Source: JAZLIT01 sp045617525 (GTDB lineage Bacteria > Bacillota > Bacilli > Bacillales_A > Planococcaceae). From it: 64,000 bases of DNA. The notes under the pieces were generated by a model. The model worked only from the letters and a program-made list of their open reading frames with translations. It was not told the origin of the DNA and made no database searches. The translations under genes were made by a program, and so were the position numbers. Every line of letters begins with the position of its first letter. Within the stretch, counting starts at the first letter, position 1. Positions 17,541-26,881 of the stretch are shown here, piece by piece. The stretch lies in NCBI GenBank assembly GCA_045617525.1, contig JAZLIT010000070.1, positions 1-64,000 of the forward strand. Direction: 5' to 3'.

Positions 17541-18674
17541 ATGAAATGTAAAATCTGTGTAGTTACAGGTACGAGAGCAGAATATGGTCTGCTCTCAAAC
17601 CTTTTGCAACTAATTCAAAGTGATAAAGATTTTGAACTTCAAATACTAGCAACAGGTATGCACTTGTCGCCTGAGTTTGGTTTGACGTACAAACAAATTG
17701 AAGCGGATGGCTTTCATATTCATGAAAAGGTTGAAATGCTGCTGTCAGCAGATACTTCAACAGCTGTTGTTAAGTCGATGGGACTTGCAAGTATAGGCTT
17801 TGCAGATGCGTTGGAACGACTAAAGCCAGAGTTATTAATTATATTAGGCGATCGATTTGAAATGCTAGCTGCAGCTCAAACGGCACTCATTATGCAAATT
17901 CCAATTGCACATATTCACGGGGGTGAATGTACATTTGGTGCGTATGATGATGCAATTCGTCATTCGATTACGAAAATGGCAACATGGCATTTTACAAGTA
18001 CAGAGGGACATAGAAATCGCGTTATTCAACTTGGTGAAACACCTGAGCGAGTGTTTAATGTAGGGGCGGTTGGTATTGACCATACGCTACAGCTAAATTT
18101 AATGGACCAGAAAACGATTTATAATGAACTAGCCATTTTTGGTGAAAAGCCGTTCTTTCTAATTACGTATCATCCCGAGACAAATGGGGATTATATTTGC
18201 ATTGATTTATTATTAGAAGCACTATCTAGCTATCAAAATCAATATCATTTTATTTTCACAAAAGCAAATGCTGATAATGGTGGTAGAGAGATAAATGAAC
18301 GTCTTGGGCAGTATGTTTCCAAACATCCACATTCCACTCGATTGTACGATTCATTAGGCCAAATCAGATATTTAAGTGCGGTAAAGGCTGCTACACTTGT
18401 GATTGGTAATTCATCTAGTGGATTAATAGAAGTTCCTTATTTACATACCCCCACGATTAATTGTGGTGATAGACAAAAAGGAAGAGAGCGTCCAGCATCA
18501 GTAATTGATTGTGAAATGTCTGTAGAAGCTATTCGAAATTCGATTGACTATGCATTAAATAATGAGATTAAATACGAAAAAATATTTGGTAACGGTCTTA
18601 CAGCAAATAAAATTTATGAACAATTAAAATCAATTCCAAATTATAAAATTCAAAAGGAGTTTTATGACTTATGA
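17541..18674 (+). CDS. legG: UDP/GDP-sugar hydrolysing 2-epimerase (LegG/NeuC)
   Basis: 377 residues. The N terminus KICVVTGTRAEYGLL and the HIHGGECTFGAYDDAIRHSI block are hallmarks of NeuC-type hydrolysing epimerases. It releases nucleotide and gives the 2,4-diacetamido-trideoxy mannose used for legionaminic acid. Start codon abuts legC; stop overlaps legI by 4 nt. Confidence 0.88.
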   Translation: MKCKICVVTGTRAEYGLLSNLLQLIQSDKDFELQILATGMHLSPEFGLTYKQIEADGFHIHEKVEMLLSADTSTAVVKSMGLASIGFADALERLKPELLIILGDRFEMLAAAQTALIMQIPIAHIHGGECTFGAYDDAIRHSITKMATWHFTSTEGHRNRVIQLGETPERVFNVGAVGIDHTLQLNLMDQKTIYNELAIFGEKPFFLITYHPETNGDYICIDLLLEALSSYQNQYHFIFTKANADNGGREINERLGQYVSKHPHSTRLYDSLGQIRYLSAVKAATLVIGNSSSGLIEVPYLHTPTINCGDRQKGRERPASVIDCEMSVEAIRNSIDYALNNEIKYEKIFGNGLTANKIYEQLKSIPNYKIQKEFYDL

Positions 18675-19735
18675 GAACCTATATCATAGCTGAAGCTGGT
18701 GTAAACCATAATGGCTCATTCGACATGGCTAAGCAGCTTGTAGATATTGCAAAAGAGGCTGGAGCAGATGCAGTAAAATTTCAAACATTCAAGGCTGAAA
18801 ATTTAGTCACAAAGGATGCAAAGCAAGCGGATTATCAAGTGGAAAACTTAAAACAGTCAACTTCTCAATTTGATATGCTAAAGAAATTAGAGCTTACTTT
18901 TGAGGAGTTTACAGCACTTAAGCTGTATTGCGTGGACAAAGGAATAGAGTTTTTATCGACACCTTTTGATTATGAAAGTGTCGATTTTTTATTCGATGAG
19001 TTGCAAATTAAAACGGCGAAAATACCTTCTGGTGAATTAACGAATTCGCCATTTATTTATGCGATTGCAAAAAAGAAAAAGCCAATGATTATATCTACAG
19101 GTATGGCAACGCTAGATGATATCCATGAAGCACTAGCCTATATTGCTTTTGGCTTAGCAAATAAAACAGAGATGAATCAAGTGAATGTATTTTATCATAC
19201 AGTTGAAGCAAAGCAGCTTCTTCAACAGTATGTGACAATTTTACATTGTACAACAGAATACCCGGCACCATTAGCAACTATTAATTTACATGCAATGACA
19301 ACATTACGAAAAGAGTTTAATGTGCCAATTGGTTTATCAGACCACTCTGCGGGTGTTGCAGTTTCAACCGCTGCTGTGGCGCTAGGGGCAACGGTTATTG
19401 AGAAACATTTTACATTAGATAAAACATTAGAAGGTCCAGACCATGTTGCTTCATTAGAGCCGAAAGAATTAAAGCAAATGATTGAGCAAATTCGCCAAGT
19501 AGAGCATGCATTAGGCAACGGCTTTAAACAACCATCTGAAGTCGAGCTGAAAAATAGAATTCCTGCGCGCAAAAGTCTAGTCGCAAATATAAAAATTAAG
19601 CAGGGTGAACTATTCACTGAGGAAAACTTAATAGTTAAGCGTCCAGGTAGTGGGATTGCTCCTTCGAAATATTGGACATATGTAGGTAAGCAAGCACAAA
19701 AATCATATGAACAGGATGAGCTAATCGATGAATAA
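18671..19735 (+). CDS. legI: N,N'-diacetyllegionaminate synthase (LegI/NeuB family)
   Basis: 354 residues. TIM-barrel NeuB domain starts with IIAEAGVNHNG and AGADAVKFQTF, with GLSDHSAGVAVSTAA in the active site and IEKHFTLDK beyond. The C-terminal 60 residues (RKSLVA...GSGIAPSKYW) form the SAF/antifreeze-like domain. It condenses the ManNAc-type sugar with phosphoenolpyruvate. Overlaps both neighbours, one operon. Confidence 0.88.
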   Translation: MRTYIIAEAGVNHNGSFDMAKQLVDIAKEAGADAVKFQTFKAENLVTKDAKQADYQVENLKQSTSQFDMLKKLELTFEEFTALKLYCVDKGIEFLSTPFDYESVDFLFDELQIKTAKIPSGELTNSPFIYAIAKKKKPMIISTGMATLDDIHEALAYIAFGLANKTEMNQVNVFYHTVEAKQLLQQYVTILHCTTEYPAPLATINLHAMTTLRKEFNVPIGLSDHSAGVAVSTAAVALGATVIEKHFTLDKTLEGPDHVASLEPKELKQMIEQIRQVEHALGNGFKQPSEVELKNRIPARKSLVANIKIKQGELFTEENLIVKRPGSGIAPSKYWTYVGKQAQKSYEQDELIDE

Positions 19736-20351
19736 ATCTTTAATCATACTCGGAAATGGTGGACATGCATCTGTTTTGACGGAAATATTATTAGCGCAAG
19801 GACAAAAAATAATCGGCTTTACAGCACCCGTTGCAGAAGAAAATAGCTTTGGTTTATCTTATTTAGGCTCAGACGAAATGATTTATAGCTATAATACTTC
19901 TGAAGTAGAGCTTGTTCTAGGGTTAGGTATGATTAAACCATCTTCAGTTCGTGAAAAAATCTATGCTCATTTTAAGAATAAAGGTTACATATTTAAGTCT
20001 GTCATTCACCCCTTAGCAATTATTGCACAATCTGTTTACCTCGGAGAAGGTGTTCAAATTATGGCGGGGGCTATTGTTCAAACACATACGACAATTGCCG
20101 ATAATACCATTATAAACACAGGTGCGCTCATTGATCATGATTGTAAAATTGGCTCCCACATACATATTGCACCTGGTACGAAAATATCGGGTGCTGTCCA
20201 TATTGGACATAGTACACATATAGGAACGGGCACGACGATTATTCAGGGCGTTCAAATTGGTGAAGGTTGTTTAATCGGTGCCGGTTCTGTCGTTGTGAAG
20301 AATATAAAAGATAATGTGAAGGCATTTGGAGTACCTGCAAAGGAAGTGTAA
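19728..20351 (+). CDS. legH: sugar N-acetyltransferase (LegH/NeuD/PglD type)
   Basis: 207 residues. The N-terminal Rossmann-like half begins with IILGNGGHASVLTE, as in PglD/NeuD. The C-terminal half is a left-handed beta-helix of hexapeptide repeats (TGALIDHDCKIGSHIHIAPG). Likely the C4-amino acetyltransferase of the pathway, using acetyl-CoA. Overlaps legI by 8 nt. Confidence 0.82.
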   Translation: MNKSLIILGNGGHASVLTEILLAQGQKIIGFTAPVAEENSFGLSYLGSDEMIYSYNTSEVELVLGLGMIKPSSVREKIYAHFKNKGYIFKSVIHPLAIIAQSVYLGEGVQIMAGAIVQTHTTIADNTIINTGALIDHDCKIGSHIHIAPGTKISGAVHIGHSTHIGTGTTIIQGVQIGEGCLIGAGSVVVKNIKDNVKAFGVPAKEV

Positions 20352-20355
20352 TTAA

Positions 20356-21408
20356 GTGAGTAGATGGAAAGAAATCGTTGTAACTGAAAATCAAACATTG
20401 CTTGAAACAATGCGTGTAATTGATAAAGCATCGTTACAGTTTGCAGTTGTAGTTGATGGTGAGCAGTATTTGCTTGGAACAGTAACAGATGGTGATATCC
20501 GTCGTGGTATTTTACGTGGTGAAGGGCTTGAGGTTCCAATAAGCGCTATTATGAATGTAAATCCGATAAGTGAGAAAAGTGGCAAAAAATCTAGCGAGTA
20601 TAAGCAATTGATGAAAAAGAAAAAATTAAAACAGCTCCCTATTATTAATGAGGCAGGTAAACTCATTAATATTCTATTTATCGATAGATTTGAAACGCCC
20701 ACAAATAAAAATCAAGTTGTATTAATGCTTGGTGGATTAGGGACAAGATTACGTCCGCTGACAAACGATATCCCGAAGCCGATGCTAAAAGTCGGAAATA
20801 AACCGATTGTTGAGACGATTGTAGATGGTTTTAAGCAATATGGTTATACCAACTTTATTTTCTCAGTCAATTATAAAAAAGAAGTCATGCAAAATTATTT
20901 CCAAACAGGAGAAGCATTTGATGTGACGATTGATTATATAGAGGAACAAAAACGTATGGGTACAGCTGGCGCGTTATCACTACTTGAAAATCGACCAACA
21001 GAACCGTTTTTTGTGATGAATGGTGATTTACTAACACAAGTAAACTTTGATCAATTAATGCAGTTTCATATAGAGCATCGGGCTGCTGCGACAATGTGCG
21101 TAAGAGAGTATGAATTTCAGGTTCCTTATGGCGTCATTGAAACAGATGGCACAGATTTAATGTCAATTAAGGAAAAACCAGTTCACCGCAGCTTTGTTAA
21201 TGCAGGTATTTATGTATTAAGTCCAGAAGTATTTGATTATATACCAGCGGATACATATTATGATATGCCGACATTGTTTGAGAGATTGATTGAACATGAT
21301 AAAAAGACGTCTGTTTTCCCTATACATGAATATTGGGTGGATATTGGTAAGGTGGATGATTTTAACCGCGCAAATGAACAATTTAAGGAGCTTTCAAATG
21401 AAGCCTAA
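20356..21408 (+). CDS. ptmE: CBS-domain sugar-1-phosphate nucleotidyltransferase (PtmE-like)
   Basis: 350 residues. Two N-terminal CBS motifs (residues 1-115, with GTVTDGDIRRGIL) are fused to a nucleotidyltransferase with the signature MLGGLGTRLRPLTNDIPKPML (about 125-145). This is the PtmE architecture, a GlcN-1-phosphate guanylyltransferase that makes the GDP-sugar entering the legionaminic route. GTG start with GGAAGTG upstream. It overlaps legF by 11 nt. Confidence 0.85.
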   Translation: MSRWKEIVVTENQTLLETMRVIDKASLQFAVVVDGEQYLLGTVTDGDIRRGILRGEGLEVPISAIMNVNPISEKSGKKSSEYKQLMKKKKLKQLPIINEAGKLINILFIDRFETPTNKNQVVLMLGGLGTRLRPLTNDIPKPMLKVGNKPIVETIVDGFKQYGYTNFIFSVNYKKEVMQNYFQTGEAFDVTIDYIEEQKRMGTAGALSLLENRPTEPFFVMNGDLLTQVNFDQLMQFHIEHRAAATMCVREYEFQVPYGVIETDGTDLMSIKEKPVHRSFVNAGIYVLSPEVFDYIPADTYYDMPTLFERLIEHDKKTSVFPIHEYWVDIGKVDDFNRANEQFKELSNEA

Positions 21409-22081
21409 GATTTTAGCAATTATTCCAGCACGTGGTGGCTCTAAAGGTGTTCCACGAAAAAATATCCGAAATCTTGCAGGGAAACCACTAATTGCATGGA
21501 CGATAGAAGAAGCGAAAAAATCACGTTATATTGACCGTGTTATTTTATCATCAGAGGATGATGAAATTATTGAAGTAGCGAAGCAGTATGGCTGTGAGGT
21601 GCCGTTTAAACGACCAATAGAGCTAGCAAAGGATGATACCCCGGGCATTGATCCAGTGTTACATGCAATCAAGCAATGTCCAGGTTATGATTATGTTGTA
21701 TTATTACAGCCAACATCTCCACTCAGAACGGTTGAAGATATTAATGGGTGTATTGAAAAATTATTAGCAAATGATGCGGATTTTTGTGTTTCTGTAACGG
21801 AGCCAGAAAAGTCCCCATATTGGATGTATACTTTAGCGGATGAGAGGATGGTTCCTTTGTTGCCAAAGGATACGCTTGTTGCTAGACGTCAAGATTTGCC
21901 GAAAGTTTATTCTTTGAATGGTGCGGTTTATGTGGGGAAAATTAATAAGATAGTAGAAGTAAATGGATTTATTTCCGAAGGTACTATAGGTTATATTATG
22001 CCTCAAGAAAAGTCATTTGATATAGATACAACTGTAGACTTTATGATCTGTGAAAGCTTAATATCTCTGTATAAGTCGTAA
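21398..22081 (+). CDS. legF: CMP-legionaminic acid synthetase (LegF)
   Basis: 227 residues. The CMP-sialate synthetase signature IPARGGSKGVPRKNIRNLAG is at the N terminus, with LLQPTSPLRT and RRQDLPKVYSLNGAVY further on. It activates the nonulosonic acid with CTP for the Maf transferase. Start set at 21398, inside the end of ptmE: AGGAG at 21386-21390 is 7 nt ahead and this is where homology begins. The upstream in-frame ATG at 21290 would only add ptmE-overlapping residues. Last gene of the tightly linked pathway operon. Confidence 0.9.
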   Translation: MKPKILAIIPARGGSKGVPRKNIRNLAGKPLIAWTIEEAKKSRYIDRVILSSEDDEIIEVAKQYGCEVPFKRPIELAKDDTPGIDPVLHAIKQCPGYDYVVLLQPTSPLRTVEDINGCIEKLLANDADFCVSVTEPEKSPYWMYTLADERMVPLLPKDTLVARRQDLPKVYSLNGAVYVGKINKIVEVNGFISEGTIGYIMPQEKSFDIDTTVDFMICESLISLYKS

Positions 22082-22258
22082 CATTATTGAGGGAGAGAAT
22101 CTTTTATTAAGGGAATTAGAGGAGGACCATCATTCTTAGTGAAAAGAATAGAGTGATTGAATGATTGGATAAACATTTATACTAATTATTTGATAATCTA
22201 GATTGCATAAATTAATAGTTTTAAGTGAAAAAAGACAAAATTAATAGGGGTATTTATT

Positions 22259-22924
22259 ATGAGCTATATAAATAAACAATATTGGGAACAATTTTATAAA
22301 AATAATGTAGGATTAAATGAGGCTTCGACTTTTAGTGAATTTATTTTAAATAAAGTAAGTGCTTCTGTTGCAGAAAATATTATTATTGATTTAGGTTGTG
22401 GAACAGGAAAAGATACATTTAATTTTGCCAAAAATGGTTTTGAAGTTGTTGGCATAGATGGTTCCGAAGAAGTAATTAAAATTAATAATAGTAAAACAAG
22501 TGATGAGCACTTATCATCTAAAAAAATTGGTTTCTATTGTGTTGATTTAAGTAATGCTAATCAAGTTGCATTGTTAATGTCTGAACTTAATACACGTGCA
22601 ACATTAAGTGGGAAAAAGATAATATTTTATAATAGATTTTTTCTACATGCTATACCGGAAGAAGTTGAAAGTTTGATTTTACAGAGTATCTTAACTAATA
22701 TCACAGCACCATTTTCAATTATGGCAGAATTCAGAACGAAAGAAGATGAGGATTTAGATAAAGTTTATAATGATCATTATAGACGTTATGTAGATACGGA
22801 TTATTTGTTAGATAAAATGTTGAAATTAAAATTTTCAGTTAAAGGATTTTCGAAAGGTAGAGGATATTCTATTTATAAAAATGAAGATCCGTACTTAGCA
22901 CGGTTAATTGTTGAAAAAAATTAA
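22259..22924 (+). CDS. class I SAM-dependent methyltransferase
   Basis: 221 residues. Motif I DLGCGTG at 44-50, followed by the acidic ribose-binding strand VVGIDGS. Family usual length. No specificity is readable. Position after the legionaminic genes suggests it methylates the glycan or its sugar. Strongly AT-rich. A 177-nt spacer separates it from legF, so it may be its own unit. Confidence 0.75.
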   Translation: MSYINKQYWEQFYKNNVGLNEASTFSEFILNKVSASVAENIIIDLGCGTGKDTFNFAKNGFEVVGIDGSEEVIKINNSKTSDEHLSSKKIGFYCVDLSNANQVALLMSELNTRATLSGKKIIFYNRFFLHAIPEEVESLILQSILTNITAPFSIMAEFRTKEDEDLDKVYNDHYRRYVDTDYLLDKMLKLKFSVKGFSKGRGYSIYKNEDPYLARLIVEKN

Positions 22925-23341
22925 ATTATTTTGGAGGATAAAGTTTCTATGAGTCAAGAGGCAATATTAATTTGGATTTTAACGTAAAGATATCATTCTT
23001 GTGGGGATAAGATTTTTTTATAACTTTAAATTATTTTTTTAAAATAACTTATTGTGAAAAGGGTTTCGTCTGTTTATGTGGAGTTTTAATGTGATGGTAA
23101 TATAATAATTTTCATGGCATATAATAGAAAACTTTATGAAATATAAGTGTGCTAAATTGAGAAGTGTTCATATTACTTTCACTGATGCAGTAACTATTTC
23201 TTCATAGGTGCTTTTCTTGGTTTCTGAAATTTCAATTTATCCATTAATTTTAAAACACGTAAATTCATTTTATATTGGTTTTAAATTTGGTGATTAATAT
23301 AGCAGGTGGATAGATATATCTAAAATGGAGATGATCAATAA
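22925..23341. other. 417-nt AT-rich gap with an ORF remnant
   Basis: No supported full gene. At 22949-22987 a 12-codon reading frame (MSQEAILIWILT) begins 10 nt after a good ribosome binding site (TTGGAGGA, 22931-22938) and stops at once; it looks like the start of a gene lost by deletion. The rest is AT-rich without stable hairpins. Confidence 0.4.
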
Positions 23342-25348
23342 ATGCCGAATTCTTTAAAGATTAAAAATTATAAATTAGCAAAAAAAGCTATAGTTAAGTT
23401 ATTAAATAAAGGTGCACTTACAGAAGCCAAGGAGAAATTAGATGAATTAAATATTCATAGTGAAGATTATTATTCGCTATATTCAAATTATTATTATTTA
23501 ACAGAGGAATATGAAAAAGGGATTTCTCTTTTAGATTCAGCAGTTAAAAAAATTCCACATTCATTTGAAATTACATATAATTTAGCAAGTTTAATTGTAG
23601 CGAATGGAGAATATGTTGAAAGCCTTCTTTTATTTGCTAAGAGTGCAAGAATTGCTAGTTCTGAGAAGGATAAAAAAGAAGCAATTGATCAAATAAAACA
23701 AATTAGTGAGCTTTTAAAGAATACTTCTATAAGTAAAGAAGACTTAGACAAGTATTTAAAGAAGGCAAATGACATTATTCATGAACGTGATGAAAGAACT
23801 TACCCAATTAATAGATTTAATACGAGTCTTGTAAAAAGAACTGTACAAGATAACGAGGGGAATTTATATTTTACAGAAATGTATAAGTCCATGCATATTC
23901 AAAATGTCGATAATAATTCACGTTATTTTTTTAAAAATGAAATGTTGCCAGGGGAAGCATCACAATCATATACGTTTAATGTTGAAAATGAAGTAACAGT
24001 ACCTATCGGATTATTTATGGATTATGCCGATATTGTTATAGAAGGACCTTCTAATTATCTTTTCCCAAAGAATACTTTAACACCAAATCAATTTAATTAT
24101 TATACGTTTTGTGAAAAAGGCGAATATAAGATTTCTTCTAAAAAAATATTTTTTGTAGGAAAACCAATTGATTTAAAGCCAGAGAAAAAATCAGCACAAG
24201 TTATTTTGTCGCTTTTTATTGATGGATTAGCTAATACGGCTATAGAAAATAATTTGGAAGAACTTATGCCGAATACATATAAATTTTTCTCTAAGGGTTA
24301 TGTAAATAATAATTGTTTTACAACAGGTGATTGGACATTACCAAGTGTTTCTAGTATTTATACTGGAAAATCAACTTTAAATCATGGTTTATATCATCCT
24401 ACAAATCATTATGAATTGAATGGAAATAACAAATTATTCCCAGAATATTTTAGAGAGCAAGGTTATTTTACAGCCCAAATAAATAATGATTGGCGAATTA
24501 CACCAACATATGGTTATTTTCAAGGGATGGATCGGATTTTATATCAAATGTATTCAGGTGGATTCACTGCTGGAGAAGTAATTGCTGAGACAGTTGAACA
24601 TTTGGAAACATTTAAAGATAATAATCACTATTTATGGGTTAGTTTAATGGATTTACATGATATTGCGGATGAAATCAATAATGACCTTATGAGTCAGGTT
24701 AAAATAGATCCAAAATATAGACAGTCTAAAAATTTAGGTGTAACTTCTGTATTATCAGAGTATGATGAAAATAAGATTGCAAAATACGATGTAGAATTAA
24801 AGCGTATCGACTTACATTTGGCTAGCTTATATAATTATTTAGAATCTACTTTTGGTTTAGAAAATGTTATTGTTTCGTTAGTTTCTGATCATGGCCAAAC
24901 ATATTTAAAACATGATGAATTTCTTTTACATGAACCAAAAAGAAAAGTGCCATTCATGCTTGTAGGTGGAGATATACAACCTAAGGTAAGTAATGAGATA
25001 TGTGCTATCACCGATATTTTTCCGACTATTGCAAATTTAACTGGAGTAAAAGTAGATAATCAAGAAGGTGTAGTTTTAAAAGACTTTGGTGGAAATGGTA
25101 GAGAGTACGCGATGACTGAAACATTACACCCAAATCAACCATATTTAGTAGCTATAACTGACAATGAATTTATTTTTAGGTTTAAAACAAAAGCAAATGT
25201 TACTGAAAACACACTTGTAGATTTAGAAAATTATGAAGCTTGGTTGATTGATAAAGAAAGTGAAACGGATGTTTCCTATGTATATAAAGATAAATTAAAT
25301 TATTATTCTGAAATGGTTCTTCAGAGGGCATCTAGGTTGCAAATTTGA
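23342..25348 (+). CDS. TPR plus alkaline-phosphatase-superfamily transferase/hydrolase
   Basis: 668 residues. Residues 1-110 are helical repeats resembling TPRs (YNLASLIVANGEYVESLLLF). The C-terminal half has the sulfatase/alkaline phosphatase fold: metal ligand D294 in LFIDGL, nucleophile segment DWTLPSVSS with T332, and SDHGQ (D516, H517), followed by H530 in LLHEP. True sulfatases have Cys or Ser at the T332 position; Thr is what phosphoethanolamine-type transferases use. So a phospho-group transfer or hydrolysis is more likely than sulfate release. No signal peptide or membrane helices, so it is cytoplasmic. Its place in the glycan island suggests modification of the flagellar sugar. Annotated as sulfatase-like by fold only. 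Confidence 0.75.
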   Translation: MPNSLKIKNYKLAKKAIVKLLNKGALTEAKEKLDELNIHSEDYYSLYSNYYYLTEEYEKGISLLDSAVKKIPHSFEITYNLASLIVANGEYVESLLLFAKSARIASSEKDKKEAIDQIKQISELLKNTSISKEDLDKYLKKANDIIHERDERTYPINRFNTSLVKRTVQDNEGNLYFTEMYKSMHIQNVDNNSRYFFKNEMLPGEASQSYTFNVENEVTVPIGLFMDYADIVIEGPSNYLFPKNTLTPNQFNYYTFCEKGEYKISSKKIFFVGKPIDLKPEKKSAQVILSLFIDGLANTAIENNLEELMPNTYKFFSKGYVNNNCFTTGDWTLPSVSSIYTGKSTLNHGLYHPTNHYELNGNNKLFPEYFREQGYFTAQINNDWRITPTYGYFQGMDRILYQMYSGGFTAGEVIAETVEHLETFKDNNHYLWVSLMDLHDIADEINNDLMSQVKIDPKYRQSKNLGVTSVLSEYDENKIAKYDVELKRIDLHLASLYNYLESTFGLENVIVSLVSDHGQTYLKHDEFLLHEPKRKVPFMLVGGDIQPKVSNEICAITDIFPTIANLTGVKVDNQEGVVLKDFGGNGREYAMTETLHPNQPYLVAITDNEFIFRFKTKANVTENTLVDLENYEAWLIDKESETDVSYVYKDKLNYYSEMVLQRASRLQI

Positions 25349-25402
25349 GTGGAATTAAAGAGTCACATAGATTAACTGCTACAAAATGAAAGTGGAATTT
25401 GA

Positions 25403-25591
25403 ATAGAGAATGTCGCACTTGCACATGAAGAAGGCGGCGTCTCAGTTCTGAAACTTCCGGTGCTTGATGCGTATCACATCGTCTATTTAATGATGTTCTT
25501 AATGAAAGCCTGCATCATAAATGCGTCGTTTTTAGAAGTAAAGCCAGTTGATCAGCCGGCGGGTGTAGAAGCGTATGATTATTACATCTAA
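25403..25591 (+). pseudogene. decayed C-terminal fragment of glucose-6-phosphate isomerase
   Basis: An in-frame stretch of 62 codons without a start reads NVALAHEEGGVSVLKLPVLD, then AYHIVYL, and ends VKPVDQPAGVEAYDYYI. This aligns by eye to the C-terminal helices of Pgi (family pattern NPFDQPGVEAYK). The rest of the gene is gone and key positions are changed (NPFDQP to KPVDQP). A relic of a former polysaccharide-type cluster. Confidence 0.65.
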
Positions 25592-25594
25592 AAT

Positions 25595-25646
25595 GAGCCG
25601 CTTGTGCGCTAAAACAAGCCACCTATTGAGGAGATTAGAGCCACTT
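25595..25646. repeat. short direct repeats, probable IS21 end
   Basis: Three copies of (A/G)AGCC(G/A)C(C/T)T at 25595-25603, 25616-25624 and 25638-25646. They directly precede the plus-strand istA fragment, in the position where IS21-family elements carry multiple terminal repeats. Confidence 0.4.
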
Positions 25647-25724
25647 AAATAAATTCGAACGAACCTTTTGTATAATGAAGAGGCATGCTAATGAGCATGA
25701 CACTTTTATACAGGAGGTTTTTTT

Positions 25725-25874
25725 ATAATTAATTGGTGGAATATTACGGAATGTCATTTTGGTGGCATGAGTCAAAGAATGATTAGCTCGAGTACTGGAC
25801 ACGCCAGAAATATGGTCTCCGAAGTGATTCAGCGGACTAGTCGATTATGGGTCGACGGTTTAATGAAACGATGA
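25725..25874 (+). pseudogene. N-terminal fragment of IS21-family transposase IstA
   Basis: The frame reads MSQRMISSSTGHARNMVSEV after a degenerate start, the helix-turn-helix start of IstA transposases (family pattern SQR.IA.STG.SRNTV). AGGAGG lies at 25712-25717 but the start codon position holds ATA instead of ATG. A stop follows after 49 codons. The downstream part is replaced by a different istA relic on the opposite strand. Confidence 0.65.
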
Positions 25875-26498
25875 CAAACTCTTGGTTAGAAGGTGTAACT
25901 GTCAATTCGAAATGGCTCTTACGTACTTTTGGTGAATGAAATTCATGTTTATGTATATAGAACTTAATCGTTATTCTAGAAAAACATCGAAAAGGTCGAT
26001 CTAACCATTCAACATATTTGTATCTTGAATTGGATAAAACAAAGGCAATACAATATAAATGATGATTATGACCAACTCTATCTTTTACTACTGTTTGACC
26101 GAAATCCACCTGCAGTTGTTGCCCCATTGGGAGCTCTGGAACTGCGGAATATGTACGAGCAGTTGTCACTTTGGGAATATGATAGCTATCCCTTAGTTCA
26201 TTTATATAATTTCGTACTGTATTTTCAGCGACTTCTTTAAAGTTACATTTCTCCTCCAGCCAGTCATAAACTTGTGCGCCAGTTAAATCTGGATATTCTC
26301 GTAACCATTCCAGTATTTGATCGTGAAAGGGTTCCGACTTTTTCTCTCGGTTCTGTAAAGAACTGATAAAATCCCCAAACTCCTCAGGCGACATATTCAA
26401 GTAATCAATAACGGTATTCCTTGAAATGTTTACATTTTAGCGATAGCACTTTTTGAAAAACCTTCCTTAAACAAGCTTCTTATTTCATAGTAATTCAT
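25837..26498 (-). pseudogene. frameshifted IS21-family istA remnant
   Basis: Read from 26498 downwards, the N terminus MNYYEIRSLFKEGFSKSAIAK runs into a frameshift near 26430; the next frame continues NISRNTVIDYLNMSPEEFGD. It proceeds through GAQVYDWLEEK to QLQVDFGQT (first catalytic Asp of the DDE domain) and VEWLDRPF, where homology ends at about 25990. The rest of the DDE core and istB are missing. TGAACAG-type end repeats lie upstream (about 26505 and 26600). Inactive. Confidence 0.75.
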
Positions 26499-26629
26499 AA
26501 ATCTGTTCACTCCTGTTACCTAACTTTCAATGGACTCTCATAAGTATATTGAAAGTGAGTAGATTTTGGGAAACTGTTTAACCTTATTTGTTGAAAACTG
26601 TTCACTCTAGTTTAGCGTTTACAGGTACA

Positions 26630-26722
26630 CATAAATACGAAAAATACTATCATAATTCAGAACGTAATCAAGAAAAATTAAAAGGCTTGAGTCCAATAGA
26701 ATTTAGGACTCAAGCCGGATAA
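26630..26722 (+). pseudogene. C-terminal remnant of IS3-family transposase
   Basis: 31 codons ending NQEKLKGLSPIEFRTQAG then stop, the typical tail of IS3/IS150 OrfB (family pattern ER.Q.KLKG.SP.EYR). No start or catalytic core remains. The DNA of the tail forms a perfect 11-bp hairpin (26684-26694 with 26706-26716). Confidence 0.7.
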
Positions 26723-26830
26723 ATCATTTTTATTATTTCTAATGTCTACTTGTAAACTATTTAAAACTAGAAATAATAAAGCACGAACAACATTGTACAA
26801 TGTGCCGACCGTATACTGTGTTTGCAAATA

Positions 26831-26872
26831 AAAAAGGGATTCGGAAAACCTAGGTTTTCCGAATCCCTTTTT
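26831..26872 (-). terminator. terminator of the giant SLH gene
   Basis: A 20-bp perfect inverted repeat (26831-26850 with 26853-26872) centred on CCTAGG, with T-rich DNA downstream on the minus strand. It starts just beyond the stop codon of the giant gene. Confidence 0.9.
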
Positions 26873-26881
26873 ATTTTTACA

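Noticed and set aside
21290..21397. Longer N terminus for legF
   Set aside because: No RBS at 21290; homology and a proper AGGAG support the start at 21398.
22082..22258. Short peptide gene after legF
   Set aside because: A short in-frame stretch exists but has no start with RBS and no similarity I can recognise.
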